NCBI RefSeq assembly: GCF_018390555.1
Contig: NZ_JAHBGB010000041.1
Location: 248,001-312,000, forward strand
DNA from: Ancylobacter oerskovii
Lineage (GTDB): Bacteria > Pseudomonadota > Alphaproteobacteria > Rhizobiales > Xanthobacteraceae
Reading direction: 5' to 3'
Length of the DNA stretch: 64,000 nt
This document shows positions 45,880 to 55,835 of this stretch, one piece after another (position 1 is the stretch's first letter; each line of letters begins with the position of its first letter). Below the pieces are notes generated by a model that was not told where the DNA came from, searched no databases, and saw only the letters and a program-made list of their open reading frames with translations. The position numbers were made by a program, and so were the translations under genes.

Positions 45880-47823
45880 TCAGTGTACCGGCTGGCCGGC
45901 ACGGCGCGGCGGACGGCCGGCGGGCGCCGGGGCGCTGCCGCGCGCGGCCTTGCGGCTGACCCGCTCGTCGAACAGCTCGGCGAGCTTGTCGGTCATGGCG
46001 CCGCCCAGTTCCTCGGCATCGACGATGGTCACGGCGCGCTTGTAGTAGCGCGTCACGTCATGGCCGATGCCGATGGCGATCAGCTCCACCGGCGACTTGT
46101 CCTCGATCTGCTGGATGATCCAGCGCAGATGCCGCTCGAGATAGTTGCCGGGGTTCACCGACAAGGTGGAATCGTCCACCGGCGCGCCGTCGGAGATCAT
46201 CATCAGGATGCGGCGGGATTCGTTGCGCGCCAGCAGGCGGTTATGCGCCCAGTCGAGCGCCTCGCCGTCGATGTTCTCCTTGAGCAGCCCCTCGCGCATC
46301 ATCAGGCCGAGATTGCGTCGCGCCCGGCGCCACGGCGCATCGGCGGATTTATAGATGATGTGCCGCAAATCGTTCAAACGCCCGGGCGCCGCCGGCTTGC
46401 CGGCGCTGAGCCAGGCCTCGCGCGCCTGCCCGCCCTTCCACGCCTTGGTGGTGAAGCCGAGGATCTCCACCTTCACGCCGCAGCGCTCGAGGGTTCTCGC
46501 GAGGATATCCGCGCAGGCGGCGGCCACCGTGATCGGACGGCCGCGCATGGAGCCGGAATTGTCCAGGAGCAGCGTGACGACGGTGTCGCGGAAATCGGTG
46601 TCGCGCTCGCGCTTGAAGGAAAGCGGCTGCATCGGGTCGATCACCACGCGGTGCAGGCGCGCGGGATCCAGCATGCCCTCCTCGAGGTCGAACTCCCAGC
46701 CGCGGTTCTGCTGCGCCATCAGCTTGCGCTGCAAGCGGTTGGCCAGCCGGGCGACCACGCCCTGGAGATGGGTGAGCTGCTTGTCGAGATAGGCGCGCAG
46801 CCGCGCCAGCTCCTCGGGATCGCAGAGCTCGTCGGCGCTCACCGTCTCGTCGAAGCGCGGCGTGAAGGAATGGTATTCCGGCGGCCGCGGCTCGGCGGGC
46901 ACCGCGTTCTGCGGCTTCCACGGCTCGGAGGATTCATCAGCCTCGCCCAGCTCGGCATCGTCGGAGAGCTCGGATTGCGGCTGCTCCTGCTGGTCCTCGC
47001 TGTCTTCCGGCGTCTGGTCGGAGGACAAGTCGGTGTCGACCTCGGTGGTGCCCTCGTTGTTCTCGTCCTGCTCGGCATCCGAGCCCTTGCCGCTGTCGTC
47101 CTCGCGCTGGTCGTCGGCATCGGTGGAGGGATCGTTGTTCTCATCGAAGGGGGCGACGTCCTCGCCCATGCCGAGCGAGGAGAGCAGGTCGCGCATCGCC
47201 TCGGCGAAACGCTCCTGGTCCCCCGCCTGGACGACCATCTCGTCCAGCGCCAGCCCGGCGCGCTCCTCGATGAAGCCGCGCCAGAGATTGACCATCTCGC
47301 GAGCGGCGGCCGGCGGGGCCATGCCGGTCATCCGCTCGCGCAGCATCAGCGCCACCGCGTCTTCCAGCGGGGCGTCGGCGCGGTCGGCGAGCTGGGCGAA
47401 ATTGGCCTTCTGGTAGCGGTCCTCCAGCATGGCGGAGAGATTGAGCGCCACCCCGTCCATGCGCAGCGCGCCGAGCGATTCGCAGCGCGCCTGCTCGGCG
47501 GCATCGAAGGCGGCGCGAGCCTGCTGGCCGACCGGCGTGTGCCGCTTGTGCACCTTCGGGTTGTGGCAGGCGAGGCGCAGGGCCATGGAATCGGCATGGC
47601 CGCGCATGATCGCGGTGTCCTGCTTGGTCATGCGCCGCGCCGGCTCCTGCAGCCGGATGCGGCCGTCGGCGAAGCCCGGCTTCTCGGTGCCGAAGGTGAC
47701 TTCGAGGTCCCTGTCGCCGGCGATCGCCCGCAGGCAGCCCGTCACCGCGCGCTTGAGCGGCTCGGTCGGCGCCTCCTTGGGCGGGGTGCGGGTCGTGCGG
47801 TTGGACGGGTTCGAAGAGCTCAT
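45880..47823 (-). CDS. cobT: aerobic cobaltochelatase subunit CobT
   Basis: 647 residues. CobN-CobS-CobT insert cobalt into hydrogenobyrinate a,c-diamide in aerobic B12 synthesis; CobT is the VWA-domain, magnesium-chelatase-D-like subunit. A strongly acidic, Asp/Glu/Ser-rich linker lies at about 220-330, and the MIDAS motif DNSGSMRG at about residue 421 starts the C-terminal VWA domain. Start at the ATG giving [12 protein letters not shown]; an in-frame extension to 47952 would translate the repeat. Downstream of cobS in the same direction, with a 223-base repeat-filled gap between them. cobN is not in this window. Confidence 0.95.
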   Translation of the reverse strand: MSSSNPSNRTTRTPPKEAPTEPLKRAVTGCLRAIAGDRDLEVTFGTEKPGFADGRIRLQEPARRMTKQDTAIMRGHADSMALRLACHNPKVHKRHTPVGQQARAAFDAAEQARCESLGALRMDGVALNLSAMLEDRYQKANFAQLADRADAPLEDAVALMLRERMTGMAPPAAAREMVNLWRGFIEERAGLALDEMVVQAGDQERFAEAMRDLLSSLGMGEDVAPFDENNDPSTDADDQREDDSGKGSDAEQDENNEGTTEVDTDLSSDQTPEDSEDQQEQPQSELSDDAELGEADESSEPWKPQNAVPAEPRPPEYHSFTPRFDETVSADELCDPEELARLRAYLDKQLTHLQGVVARLANRLQRKLMAQQNRGWEFDLEEGMLDPARLHRVVIDPMQPLSFKRERDTDFRDTVVTLLLDNSGSMRGRPITVAAACADILARTLERCGVKVEILGFTTKAWKGGQAREAWLSAGKPAAPGRLNDLRHIIYKSADAPWRRARRNLGLMMREGLLKENIDGEALDWAHNRLLARNESRRILMMISDGAPVDDSTLSVNPGNYLERHLRWIIQQIEDKSPVELIAIGIGHDVTRYYKRAVTIVDAEELGGAMTDKLAELFDERVSRKAARGSAPAPAGRPPRRAGQPVH

Positions 47824-47853
47824 GGCGGATGCCCTAGATGACTTGCTTCTTTT

Positions 47854-48025
47854 CCTCTCCCCGTTGGGGAGAGGTGGCCCGCGAAGCGGGTCGGTGAGGG
47901 GAGACGCGATTGGGAGGCGAAGAAGACCCCTCACCCCACCCCTCTCCGTCAAAATCGAATGTATTCGATTTTGACCTTTCCAAGTGCCGAACTCGGCAAC
48001 AGCCGAGTTCGGTGTGGGGAGAGGG
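47854..48025 (+). repeat. mosaic palindromic repeat element (family C), second copy
   Basis: Between cobS and cobT. Modules: cctctccccgttggggagag; gcccgcgaagcgggtcggtg; ctcaccccacccctctcc; a 12-4-12 hairpin at 47948-47975 (arm gtcaaaatcgaa); a hairpin at 47987-48012 (ccgaactcgg/ccgagttcgg); tgtggggagaggg. The hairpin core matches the position of those at 10927-10954 and 10818-10845 but with different, still complementary arms. Confidence 0.8.
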
Positions 48026-48046
48026 AGGCGTGTCGCGTCCGGTCCC

Positions 48047-49033
48047 TCAGGAGAGGACGACGTTCACCGCCGATTCCGGCAGTTCCTTGCCGAAGCAGCG
48101 CTGGTAGAACTCCGCCACCAGCGCGCGCTCCAGCTCGTCGCACTTGTTGAGGAAGGTCACGCGGAAGGCGAAGCCGAGATCCTTGAAGATCTCCGCGTTC
48201 TCCGCCCAGGTGATCACGGTGCGCGGGCTCATCACCGTCGACAGGTCGCCATTGACGAAGGCCTGCCGGGTGAGGTCGGCGAGGCGCACCATGCGGGCGA
48301 CGGTGTCGCGACCCTCCGGCGTCTGGAAATGCTTGGCCTTGGAGGCGACGATCTCGACCTCCTTGTCATGCGCCAGATAGTTCAGCGTGGTGACGATGGA
48401 CCAGCGGTCCATCTGCGCCTGGTTGATCTGCTGCGTGCCGTGATAGAGGCCGGTGGTGTCGCCGAGGCCGATGGTGTTGGCGGTCGAGAACAGCCGGAAG
48501 GCGCCGTGCGGGCGGATGACGCGGTTCTGGTCGAGCAGCGTCAGGCGGCCGGCGGACTCCAGCACGCGCTGGATGACGAACATCACGTCCGGGCGGCCGG
48601 CGTCGTACTCGTCGAACACCAGCGCGACGTTGTTCTGGTAGGCCCAGGGCAGGATGCCGTCACGGAACTCGGTGACCTGCATGCCGTCCTTCACCACGAT
48701 GGCGTCCTTGCCGATCAGGTCGATACGGCTGATGTGGCTGTCGAGGTTGACGCGGATGCACGGCCAGTTGAGGCGGGCGGCCACCTGCTCGATATGGCTC
48801 GACTTGCCGGTGCCGTGATAGCCGGTGACCATCACGCGGCGGTTATGCGCGAAGCCGGCGAGGATGGCGAGGGTGGTCGGGCGGTCGAACAGATAGTCCG
48901 GGTCGATGTCCGGCACGTACTCGTCGGGCTCGGCATAGGCGGGCACCTCGAGATCGACGTCGAGGCCGAATACCTGACGCACCGAGACCTTCATGTCGGG
49001 CAGCGCCGGAGCTGCGTTAAGCGAGGCGGTCAT
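48047..49033 (-). CDS. cobS: aerobic cobaltochelatase subunit CobS
   Basis: 328 residues. AAA+ ATPase that pairs with CobT to drive cobalt chelation. Walker A GYHGTGKS at 71-78, Walker [10 protein letters not shown] at 136-144, and sensor region [14 protein letters not shown]. Two adjacent ATGs exist; GGAGGA directly upstream leaves four bases to the second, so that one (giving MTASLNA) is chosen. It lies downstream of the DnaJ-like gene and upstream of cobT, a conserved rhizobial order. Confidence 0.95.
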   Translation of the reverse strand: MTASLNAAPALPDMKVSVRQVFGLDVDLEVPAYAEPDEYVPDIDPDYLFDRPTTLAILAGFAHNRRVMVTGYHGTGKSSHIEQVAARLNWPCIRVNLDSHISRIDLIGKDAIVVKDGMQVTEFRDGILPWAYQNNVALVFDEYDAGRPDVMFVIQRVLESAGRLTLLDQNRVIRPHGAFRLFSTANTIGLGDTTGLYHGTQQINQAQMDRWSIVTTLNYLAHDKEVEIVASKAKHFQTPEGRDTVARMVRLADLTRQAFVNGDLSTVMSPRTVITWAENAEIFKDLGFAFRVTFLNKCDELERALVAEFYQRCFGKELPESAVNVVLS

Positions 49034-49085
49034 CATTCCTCCGTTGCCGCGTCGAACCGCGGGCTGGGCTGGCCAAGGCACGGTT

Positions 49086-49706
49086 CTAGCAGAAGCCGGT
49101 ACTCTTGAGGTGGTTATAGGCCTGGATCACGTCGCGCAGGCGGTCCTCGGTGGAGGTGTCGCCGCCATTGGCGTCCGGGTGGTATTTTTTCACCAGTTCC
49201 TTGAAGCGCGCCTTGATCTCCTCCGTCGTGGCGCCGAATTCGAGGCCGAGGCTCTCGAAGGCGCGCCGCTCGGCATTGCGGATCATGCGGCTCTCGCGGG
49301 CCGGCTCGGGGTCGGGCCGGTGGGCGCCGCCCATCTCGCCGAACATGCCGAACGGATCGGCGAAATGCTCCGGCTGATGGTCCTGCGCGCCGCCGCGCCG
49401 TCCCTTGGTGCCGCCGTTCTGGCCCATCTTCCAGGTGGGACGATGCCCGGTCAGCGCGTCCTTCTGATAGGCGGCGACGGCGTCGTCCTTCATGCCGGCG
49501 AAGTAGTTGTAGGACTGGTTGTATTCACGGACGTGATCGAAGCAGTAGCGCCAGAACTGGCCTTCCTGCTGCCGTCCCTTCGGCGCGCGATGCGTCGCGG
49601 CATTGCAACACCCCGCCCATTCGCAGACGGGGCCTTCCGCCTTCAGGCGGCGATCACGGTCCGGCTTGACGCGGATGCGATCGAATATCGGGGAGTCGAG
49701 CTTCAT
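49086..49706 (-). CDS. DnaJ-like (J-domain) protein with N-terminal Cys cluster
   Basis: 206 residues. The J-domain is C-terminal (about 147-202) with the HPD tripeptide at 176-178 in [13 protein letters not shown]. The N-terminal half carries CEWAGCCN (28-35) and CFDHV (55-59), which could form a small zinc site. J-proteins stimulate Hsp70 ATPase; this type lies beside cobS in most Rhizobiales, and may help chelatase assembly, but that is inference. Start at the ATG giving MKLDSPIFD; the frame extends to 49811 but overlaps the divergent promoter region of the BolA gene. Confidence 0.9.
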   Translation of the reverse strand: MKLDSPIFDRIRVKPDRDRRLKAEGPVCEWAGCCNAATHRAPKGRQQEGQFWRYCFDHVREYNQSYNYFAGMKDDAVAAYQKDALTGHRPTWKMGQNGGTKGRRGGAQDHQPEHFADPFGMFGEMGGAHRPDPEPARESRMIRNAERRAFESLGLEFGATTEEIKARFKELVKKYHPDANGGDTSTEDRLRDVIQAYNHLKSTGFC

Positions 49707-49816
49707 GATCGGCCGATTATGCTGATGCGGAGGCAGGTATACAAGAAACCAAACGGAGGTCACCGTCCCGTGTGGCGATATTGACGCGGGACTGTGTGGC
49801 GGATAGCGCAATCGTC

Positions 49817-50113
49817 ATGAGCACCGATCCCTTCCCCGGCGACCCCGTCGCCGCCCGGCTCGCCCGCGTGCGCGCGGCGCTGGCCGAGTTGTCGCCCAGC
49901 GTCCTCGACCTCATCGACGAGAGCCATCGCCATGAAGGCCATGGCGGGCATCGGCCGGGACAGCTCACCCATCTTCGCATCCATATCGTTTCGGCCGCCT
50001 TCGCCGGGCAGGGCCGGCTCGCCCGCCACCGTATGGTCAACGGGCTGCTGGCCGCCGAACTGACCGGCGGGCTGCACGCGCTGGCGATCGAGGCCAAGGC
50101 TCCCGGAGAATAG
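49817..50113 (+). CDS. BolA family protein
   Basis: 98 residues. Core BolA motifs: LIDESHRHEGH, HLRIHIVSAAFAGQGRLARHRMVNGLLAAEL, and GLHALAIEAKAP. BolA proteins bind monothiol glutaredoxins through a shared [2Fe-2S] cluster and influence iron homeostasis and morphology. Divergent from the DnaJ-like gene with 110 bases between starts; convergent with the CNNM/CorC gene, the 99-base gap containing only a GC-rich imperfect hairpin. Confidence 0.94.
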   Translation: MSTDPFPGDPVAARLARVRAALAELSPSVLDLIDESHRHEGHGGHRPGQLTHLRIHIVSAAFAGQGRLARHRMVNGLLAAELTGGLHALAIEAKAPGE

Positions 50114-50212
50114 CGCCGGGCGGCGTCGCCCCGGCAGCGAGGCGGCGGGCCGACACGTCGCTATATGGTGGCGCGGCGCGGTTTTTCCATGGCGCGGCAC
50201 ATCGGCGGCGCG

Positions 50213-51559
50213 TCACATCTGGACGCGGCGGACACGGGCGGACGGCGCCGGCGGCGGCAGCGGGGCGTCGAGCCGCACCACTCGGATCAGCGTCACGCGG
50301 TTGCGCTGCTTGCGCATGATCTGGAAGCGGAAGCCGTGGAAGATGAAGGCCTGTCCCGGCTCCGGGATGATGCGGGCCTCATGGATGACGAGGCCGGCCA
50401 GCGTGGTGGCCTCCTCGTCGGGCAGGCTCCAGCCCATGGCGCGGTTGAGGTCGCGGATCGGCACCGAGCCCTCGACATTGACCGAGCCGTCCGGGTGGCG
50501 GCGGGCGCCGGTGAAGGCGACGTCGTGCTCGTCGGCGATGTCGCCGACGATCTCCTCCAATATGTCCTCCAGCGTGACGAGGCCCATCACCTCGCCATAC
50601 TCGTCGACGACGAGCGCGAAATGCTGCTTGCGGCGGCGGAAGGCCTTGAGCTGGTCGGCCAGCGTGGTGACGTCCGGCACGAACCACGGCTCGGCGGCGA
50701 TCTTCTCGATGTCCAGCTTCGATACGTCGTTGTCGAGCGCCTGAAGCTCGCGCAGCAGGTTCTTCACATGCAGCACGCCGACGATGTTGTCCGGCTTGCC
50801 GCGCCAGAGCGGGATGCGGGTGAAGGGCGAGGCGAGCACCTCGCGCACCAGCGTCTCCGGCGGCTCGTCGAGATCGAGGCTCATGATCTTGGTGCGGTGG
50901 ATCATGATGTCGGAGACCTCGAGCTCGTTGAGGTCCAGGAGGCCGCCGAGCATGTCGCGCTCGTCCTTCACCACGCTGCCCTCGCGGTGCAGGAGGTCGA
51001 CGGCGCCGCGCAGTTCCTCGGCGCCCGAGAGCACGCTGCGGGTCTTGCCGACCTCCAGCCCGATCAGCCGCAGCAGGCGGCGCACCACGGTCTCGATGGC
51101 GAGGGTGAGCGGGCCGAACAGGCCGACCACGGCGCGGATCGGCCGCGCCACCCGCAGCGCCACCCGCTCGGGATGGTTGATGGCGATGGTCTTGGGCAGC
51201 ACCTCGGTGAAGACGACGATGACCGCCGTCATGCCGAAGGTCGCATAGGCGATGCCGGCGGTGCCGAACCAGTGGAACAGAAGGCCGGTGGCCAGCGAGG
51301 AGGCGGCGATGTTGACGAGGTTGTTGCCGAGCAGGATGCCGCCGATCAGCCGCTCGCGGAAGGCCATCAGCCGGTTGACCAGCCCGGCGCGGGCGTCGCC
51401 GTTCTTCTCCAGCGCGTGCATGCGCGCCTTGGAGGCGGCGGTGAGCGCCGTCTCGCTGCCGGAGAAGAAGAAGGACAGCATCAGGCAGACGAGAACGGCG
51501 CCGAGCGCAAGCCAGTCGCTGGTGATCAAGGGGCCCTCCAAGCTGCGGGCGTCGAGCAT
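50213..51559 (-). CDS. CNNM/CorC (HlyC/CorC family) transporter-associated protein
   Basis: 448 residues. An N-terminal DUF21/CNNM membrane domain with three or four spans (about 14-150, including FFSGSETALTAASKARM) is followed by a CBS pair (about 215-340; IMIHRTKIMSLDLDEP, FALVVDEYGEVMGLVTLEDILEEIVGDI) and a CorC_HlyC domain. Family members mediate or regulate Mg2+/Co2+ transport. The HlyC label is historical. It lies 78 bases downstream of aroB in the same direction, the usual rhizobial arrangement. Confidence 0.93.
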   Translation of the reverse strand: MLDARSLEGPLITSDWLALGAVLVCLMLSFFFSGSETALTAASKARMHALEKNGDARAGLVNRLMAFRERLIGGILLGNNLVNIAASSLATGLLFHWFGTAGIAYATFGMTAVIVVFTEVLPKTIAINHPERVALRVARPIRAVVGLFGPLTLAIETVVRRLLRLIGLEVGKTRSVLSGAEELRGAVDLLHREGSVVKDERDMLGGLLDLNELEVSDIMIHRTKIMSLDLDEPPETLVREVLASPFTRIPLWRGKPDNIVGVLHVKNLLRELQALDNDVSKLDIEKIAAEPWFVPDVTTLADQLKAFRRRKQHFALVVDEYGEVMGLVTLEDILEEIVGDIADEHDVAFTGARRHPDGSVNVEGSVPIRDLNRAMGWSLPDEEATTLAGLVIHEARIIPEPGQAFIFHGFRFQIMRKQRNRVTLIRVVRLDAPLPPPAPSARVRRVQM

Positions 51560-51637
51560 AGAGCCGATGGGCGGCCGACGCGATGCCGGCGCGGCCGGCG
51601 GTCCCCGCCGGGCCGGGACATTCCGGGGGACGGTGCC

Positions 51638-52774
51638 TCAGGCGGCGCGCTCGGCCTCGAGGAAGGCGCGGATCGCCGCCGGGTCGACATCGCGGGCGAT
51701 GAAGCTCTGGCCGATGCCGCGGACGAGGATGAAGGTGAGCGCGCCGCGCGAGACCTTCTTGTCCTGCGCGATGAGGTTCATGAGCCCGTCGGTGTCCGGG
51801 AGCTCGCCGGGAATGTCGCGGATGCGGGTCGGCAGGCCGACGGCGTGCAGATGCGCCGCGACGCGCTCGGCATCGGCCGGGGCGCACAGGCCCTGCTGCG
51901 CGGAGAAGCGGAAGGCCTGCGCCATGCCCACCGCCACCGCCTCGCCATGCAGCAGACGCTGCGAGAAGCCGGCACCGGCCTCCAGCGCATGGCCGAAGGT
52001 GTGGCCGAGATTGAGCAAGGCGCGGTCGCCGGTCTCGAACTCGTCGCGGGCGACCACCGCCGCCTTGGAGGCGCAGCTGGTGGCGATGGCCTCGGTGCGC
52101 TCGGCGCCGCCGGCGAACACCTGCTGCCATTTGCGTTCCAGCCAGGCGAAGAAGGGCGCGTTGTCGATGAGGCCGTACTTCGCCACCTCGGCATAGCCGG
52201 CGCGGAACTCGCGCAGGGGCAGGGTGTTCAGCACGCCGGTGTCGGCCAGCACCAGGATCGGCTGGTGGAAGGCGCCGACCAGGTTCTTGCCGTGGCGCGA
52301 ATTGATGCCGGTCTTGCCGCCGACGGACGAATCCACCTGCGCCAGCAGGCTGGTCGGCACCTGCACGAAATCGACGCCGCGGCGCAGCGCCGCCGCCGCG
52401 AAGCCGGCGAGATCGCCGACCACGCCGCCGCCGAGCGCCAGAACGAGGTCGCGCCGCTCGATGCGGGCGGCGATGAGGCCGTCGACCACCTGCTCGAAAG
52501 TGGCGTAGTTCTTCGACTTCTCGCCGGGAGCCACCACGACGGTGGAGGGGCTGAGCCCCGCCGCCTTGAGGCTCTGCTCGACCTCCGGGAGGTGGCGTTC
52601 GGCGACATTGGCATCGGTGACGATGCCGACCCGCGCGCCGGGGCGCAGCGCGGCGATGCGCGCGCCCGATTCGGCGAGCAGGCCGCCGCCGATGACGATG
52701 TCGTAGCTGCGGGCGCCGAGGCCGACGGTCAGCCGGGTGGTGTCGGGGCGGTCGAGGATGGCGGCAGCGGTCAC
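51638..52774 (-). CDS. aroB: 3-dehydroquinate synthase
   Basis: 378 residues from a GTG overlapping the aroK stop (GTGA). Second step of the shikimate pathway: DAHP to 3-dehydroquinate, NAD- and metal-dependent. Landmarks: APGEKSK, LALGGGVVGDLAGFAAA, PTSLLAQVDSSVGGKTGIN, and the metal ligands in AEVAKYG and NLGHTFGHALE. An upstream in-frame extension exists but reads the aroK region in a shadow frame. Confidence 0.97.
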   Translation of the reverse strand: MTAAAILDRPDTTRLTVGLGARSYDIVIGGGLLAESGARIAALRPGARVGIVTDANVAERHLPEVEQSLKAAGLSPSTVVVAPGEKSKNYATFEQVVDGLIAARIERRDLVLALGGGVVGDLAGFAAAALRRGVDFVQVPTSLLAQVDSSVGGKTGINSRHGKNLVGAFHQPILVLADTGVLNTLPLREFRAGYAEVAKYGLIDNAPFFAWLERKWQQVFAGGAERTEAIATSCASKAAVVARDEFETGDRALLNLGHTFGHALEAGAGFSQRLLHGEAVAVGMAQAFRFSAQQGLCAPADAERVAAHLHAVGLPTRIRDIPGELPDTDGLMNLIAQDKKVSRGALTFILVRGIGQSFIARDVDPAAIRAFLEAERAA

Positions 52775-53364
52775 GTCTGTTCTCCCGTCGGGCTGTCCGC
52801 GCCGAGATGCTGCATCAGCGCGTCGATCACCGTCTCGACCATCACTTCCTGCGGCACGTCGTGCGAGACCACGGTGACGTGCGCGCCGGCATAGACCGGA
52901 TAGCGCTGCTCCATCAGCGCCGCCAGCGTGCCTTCGGGATCGGCGGTCCTGAGCAGGGGACGGTCGTCGCGCCGGCGCACGCGGCGCATCAGCACGTCGA
53001 ACTCCGCCTTCAGCCACACGGAGATGCCGAGGCGGTCGATGGCGCCGCGGGTGTCCTCGTTCATGAAGGCGCCGCCGCCGGTGGCGAGCACCATCGGCCC
53101 GGCCTCCAGCAGGCGGGCGATGACGCGCTTCTCGCCGTCGCGGAAGGCCGGCTCGCCGTGATGGGCGAAGATTTCCGGTATGGTCATGCCGGCGGCCTGC
53201 TCGATCTCGATATCGGCATCGGAGAAGGGCAAGCCGAGACGCTTGGCGAGGCGCTTGCCGACCGAGGACTTGCCGGCGCCCATCATGCCGACGAGCACGA
53301 TGGAACGCGCGCCGAGATGCGCGCGCAACGCGTCCGCCTTGGTGTCGCCGGGCGTGGTGGTCAT
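52771..53364 (-). CDS. aroK: shikimate kinase
   Basis: 197 residues. Phosphorylates shikimate with ATP. P-loop GMMGAGKSS at 26-34, shikimate-binding FSDADIEIE and FRDGEKRVIARL, and GGGAFMNEDTR; the lid Arg is in DDRPLL. Start at the ATG giving MTTTPGDTKADAL, about 25 residues before the core, normal for alphaproteobacteria. Heads the aroK-aroB-CNNM operon; divergent from the 47-residue membrane peptide gene. Confidence 0.96.
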   Translation of the reverse strand: MTTTPGDTKADALRAHLGARSIVLVGMMGAGKSSVGKRLAKRLGLPFSDADIEIEQAAGMTIPEIFAHHGEPAFRDGEKRVIARLLEAGPMVLATGGGAFMNEDTRGAIDRLGISVWLKAEFDVLMRRVRRRDDRPLLRTADPEGTLAALMEQRYPVYAGAHVTVVSHDVPQEVMVETVIDALMQHLGADSPTGEQT

Positions 53365-53537
53365 CGGGTCCCTCTCGCCGCGCGACCTAGCATCCGGCAC
53401 AGGGCGATGCAATCGCGGCGCCGGGGCGGGAACGCCGCCCGCCGGAGGGCGGGCTTCCGTCCGGCGCCGGAAACGCTCTAGCATGGCCGGCGATCCGCCG
53501 TTCCGATTCGCCCGCCTGACCGGAGGCGCACGAGCCT

Positions 53538-53681
53538 ATGCCGAGCCTGATCCGTCTTCTCGTGGTTCTCGCCGTGATCGGCGGAGCGGCCTATGGGATC
53601 ATGTGGTCGCTGGCCAATCTCGTGGAGCCGCAGAAGCGGGAGATGAGCGTGCAGGTGCCGCAGGAGCGCTTCGCAAAATAG
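53538..53681 (+). CDS. small conserved-type membrane peptide (47 aa) upstream of xerD
   Basis: 47 residues: MPSLIRLLVVLAVIGGAAYG, then a short aromatic stretch and a charged tail ending QVPQERFAK. One N-terminal membrane span (about 4-24). GGAGGCGCACGAGCC lies upstream of the ATG. It lies 29 bases before xerD, in the same direction. The position between divergent aroK and xerD, and the tail composition, match a small unnamed ORF often present here in Rhizobiales. Function unknown. Confidence 0.7.
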   Translation: MPSLIRLLVVLAVIGGAAYGIMWSLANLVEPQKREMSVQVPQERFAK

Positions 53682-53710
53682 GCGGCCGCGTTTCGCCAGA
53701 GAGGTTGCCG

Positions 53711-54685
53711 ATGGGCCGTCCGGTCGCGCTTTTCCTCGACATGCTGGCCGCTGAGCGCGGGGCGAGCGCCAACACGCTGGCCGCCTATCGGCGCGACCTC
53801 GATGACTATGCCGAATTCCTCGGCGGCGAGGCGAAGGCGGCGGCCAGCGGCACGCCGGACATCCGCGCCTATCTCGCCGAGCTGACCGGGCGCGGGCTCA
53901 AGGGCGCCACCGTGGCGCGGCGGCTCTCGGCGCTCCGGCAATTCCACCGCTTCCTCTATGTCGAGGGCTATCGCGGCGACGATCCCGCCGCCGTGCTGGA
54001 GGGCCCCAAGCGCGGCCGGCCGCTGCCCAAGGTGCTCAGCCTCGCCGAGGTGACGCGGCTGATCGAGACCGCGCATGAGCGGGCGCAGGCACCGGCGGCC
54101 TCGCCGGCGGAAGCCGCGCGGCGGGCGCGGGTCGCCTGCTTCGTCGAGCTGCTCTACGCGACGGGCCTGCGCGTCTCCGAGCTGGCGGCTCTGCCGGCGG
54201 CGGCGGCGCGCGCCAAGGGCGACGCCATCATCGTGCGCGGCAAGGGCAACAAGGAAAGGCTGGTGCCGCTCGGCGAGCCGGCCCGCGCCGCCATGGCGGC
54301 CTATCGCGTCGCGCTGGCCGCCGCGCGGGCGGCGCGTGCGGGCAAGGACGGGGACGCGACGTCGCGACCGGACGGAAAGGAGGAGGCGCGCTGGCTGTTT
54401 CCCTCTGCCGCCGCCAGCGGCCACGTCACCCGCCAGCAGGTGGCGCTCGATCTGAAGGATCTGGCGGCCGCCGCCGGCATCGACGCCGCCAAGCTGTCGC
54501 CGCATGTGCTGCGGCACGCCTTCGCCAGCCATCTTCTCGCCCATGGCGCGGAGCTGCGCATGGTGCAGACGCTGCTCGGCCATTCCGACATCTCGACGAC
54601 GCAGATCTATACCCATGTGCTGGACGACCGGCTGAAGAGCCTGGTGCGCGACCTGCATCCGCTCGCCGACGGGGAGGCGGAATAG
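53711..54685 (+). CDS. xerD: site-specific tyrosine recombinase XerD
   Basis: 324 residues. Works with XerC at dif to resolve chromosome dimers. The N-terminal SAM-like domain (to about 95) precedes the catalytic domain: Arg154 in TGLRVSELAAL, Lys178 in RGKGNKERLVPL, then His265/Arg268 in SPHVLRHAFASHLL, His291 in LLGHSDISTTQIY, and nucleophile Tyr300. An Ala/Lys-rich insertion (about 203-227) between lysine and the RHR box is common in this order. The start follows GAGGTTGCCG. Confidence 0.95.
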   Translation: MGRPVALFLDMLAAERGASANTLAAYRRDLDDYAEFLGGEAKAAASGTPDIRAYLAELTGRGLKGATVARRLSALRQFHRFLYVEGYRGDDPAAVLEGPKRGRPLPKVLSLAEVTRLIETAHERAQAPAASPAEAARRARVACFVELLYATGLRVSELAALPAAAARAKGDAIIVRGKGNKERLVPLGEPARAAMAAYRVALAAARAARAGKDGDATSRPDGKEEARWLFPSAAASGHVTRQQVALDLKDLAAAAGIDAAKLSPHVLRHAFASHLLAHGAELRMVQTLLGHSDISTTQIYTHVLDDRLKSLVRDLHPLADGEAE

Positions 54686-54881
54686 GACACCGCTTTCCGG
54701 GCCGTCGGGCGTGCCGGCGGGGCGGAATGACGCATGAGGCGGGCCCGTGCCGCCGCTTTGATGCCCGCATGCGCGGCCTTGCCTTGACGTCGCCACCCTC
54801 TCGGGGCAGCTTCCGCGCGCAATTGCGGACCGTCCGACCGGGCGGTCCTCCTTATCTCACAGCCGGACCAGCCGATCAGCG

Positions 54882-55835
54882 ATGCGCAGCTACCTCGATT
54901 TTGAAAAGCCCGTGGCCGAACTCGAGGCCAAGCTGGAGGAATTGCGCGCCATGTCCGCGCAGGGCGACGCGGTCGCCATCGGCGACGACATCGCGCGGCT
55001 GGAGGCCAAGGCCAACGAGGCGCTGTTCCAGCTCTACGCCAATCTCTCTCCCTGGCAGAAGACCTCGGTGGCGCGCCACCCGCTGCGCCCGCATTTCCTC
55101 GACTATGCCGGGCACCTGTTCGAGGAGTTCACCCCGCTGGCCGGCGACCGGCTGTTCGGCGAGGACGAGGCGATCATCGGCGGGCCGGCGCGCTTCCGCG
55201 GCCGGGCGGTGATGCTGCTCGGCCACGAGAAGGGGTCCACCACCGAGACCCGCATCAAGCACAATTTCGGCATGGCGCGCCCGGAAGGCTACCGCAAGGC
55301 GGTGCGGCTGATGGAGATGGCCGACCGTTTCCAGCTGCCGATGATCTCGCTGGTCGATACCGCCGGCGCCTTTCCCGGCCTCGACGCCGAGGAGCGCGGC
55401 CAGGCCGAGGCGATCGCCCGCTCCACCGATGCCTGCCTGGCGCTCGGGGTGCCCAATGTGGCGGTGATCATCGGCGAGGGCGGCTCCGGCGGCGCCATCG
55501 CCATCGCCACCACCAACAAGGTGCTGATGCTGGAACACGCCATCTACAGCGTGATCTCGCCGGAGGGTGCCGCCTCGATCCTCTGGCGCGATACCGCCAA
55601 GGCGCAGGAGGCGGCGACCAACATGAAGATCACCGCCCAGGACCTGCGGAAGTTCCACATCGTCGACACCATCATTCCCGAGCCGGCGGGCGGGGCGCAT
55701 CGCGCGCCGGCCAAGGCGATGGATGCGGCGGGCGACGCCATCGAATCGGCGCTGCGCGAGCTGGACGGCCTGGAGCCGGCGGCGCTGCGCAAGGCGCGGC
55801 GCGAGAAGTTCCTCGCCATCGGCCGCAGTCTCTAG
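54882..55835 (+). CDS. accA: acetyl-CoA carboxylase carboxyltransferase subunit alpha
   Basis: 317 residues. With AccD it transfers the carboxyl from biotin to acetyl-CoA, the first step of fatty-acid synthesis. Landmarks: MRSYLDFEKPVAELEAKLEEL start, YANLSPWQKTSVARHPLRP, GHEKGSTTETRIKHNFGM, DTAGAFPGLDAEERGQAEAIA, and GEGGSGGAIAI. The 196-base gap after xerD should hold its promoter. xerD followed by accA is typical of Rhizobiales. Confidence 0.97.
   Translation: MRSYLDFEKPVAELEAKLEELRAMSAQGDAVAIGDDIARLEAKANEALFQLYANLSPWQKTSVARHPLRPHFLDYAGHLFEEFTPLAGDRLFGEDEAIIGGPARFRGRAVMLLGHEKGSTTETRIKHNFGMARPEGYRKAVRLMEMADRFQLPMISLVDTAGAFPGLDAEERGQAEAIARSTDACLALGVPNVAVIIGEGGSGGAIAIATTNKVLMLEHAIYSVISPEGAASILWRDTAKAQEAATNMKITAQDLRKFHIVDTIIPEPAGGAHRAPAKAMDAAGDAIESALRELDGLEPAALRKARREKFLAIGRSL

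Noticed and set aside
47824..48046. Cobalamin riboswitch searched for between cobS and cobT
   Set aside because: No B12-box-like core was seen; the gap is filled by the mosaic repeat.
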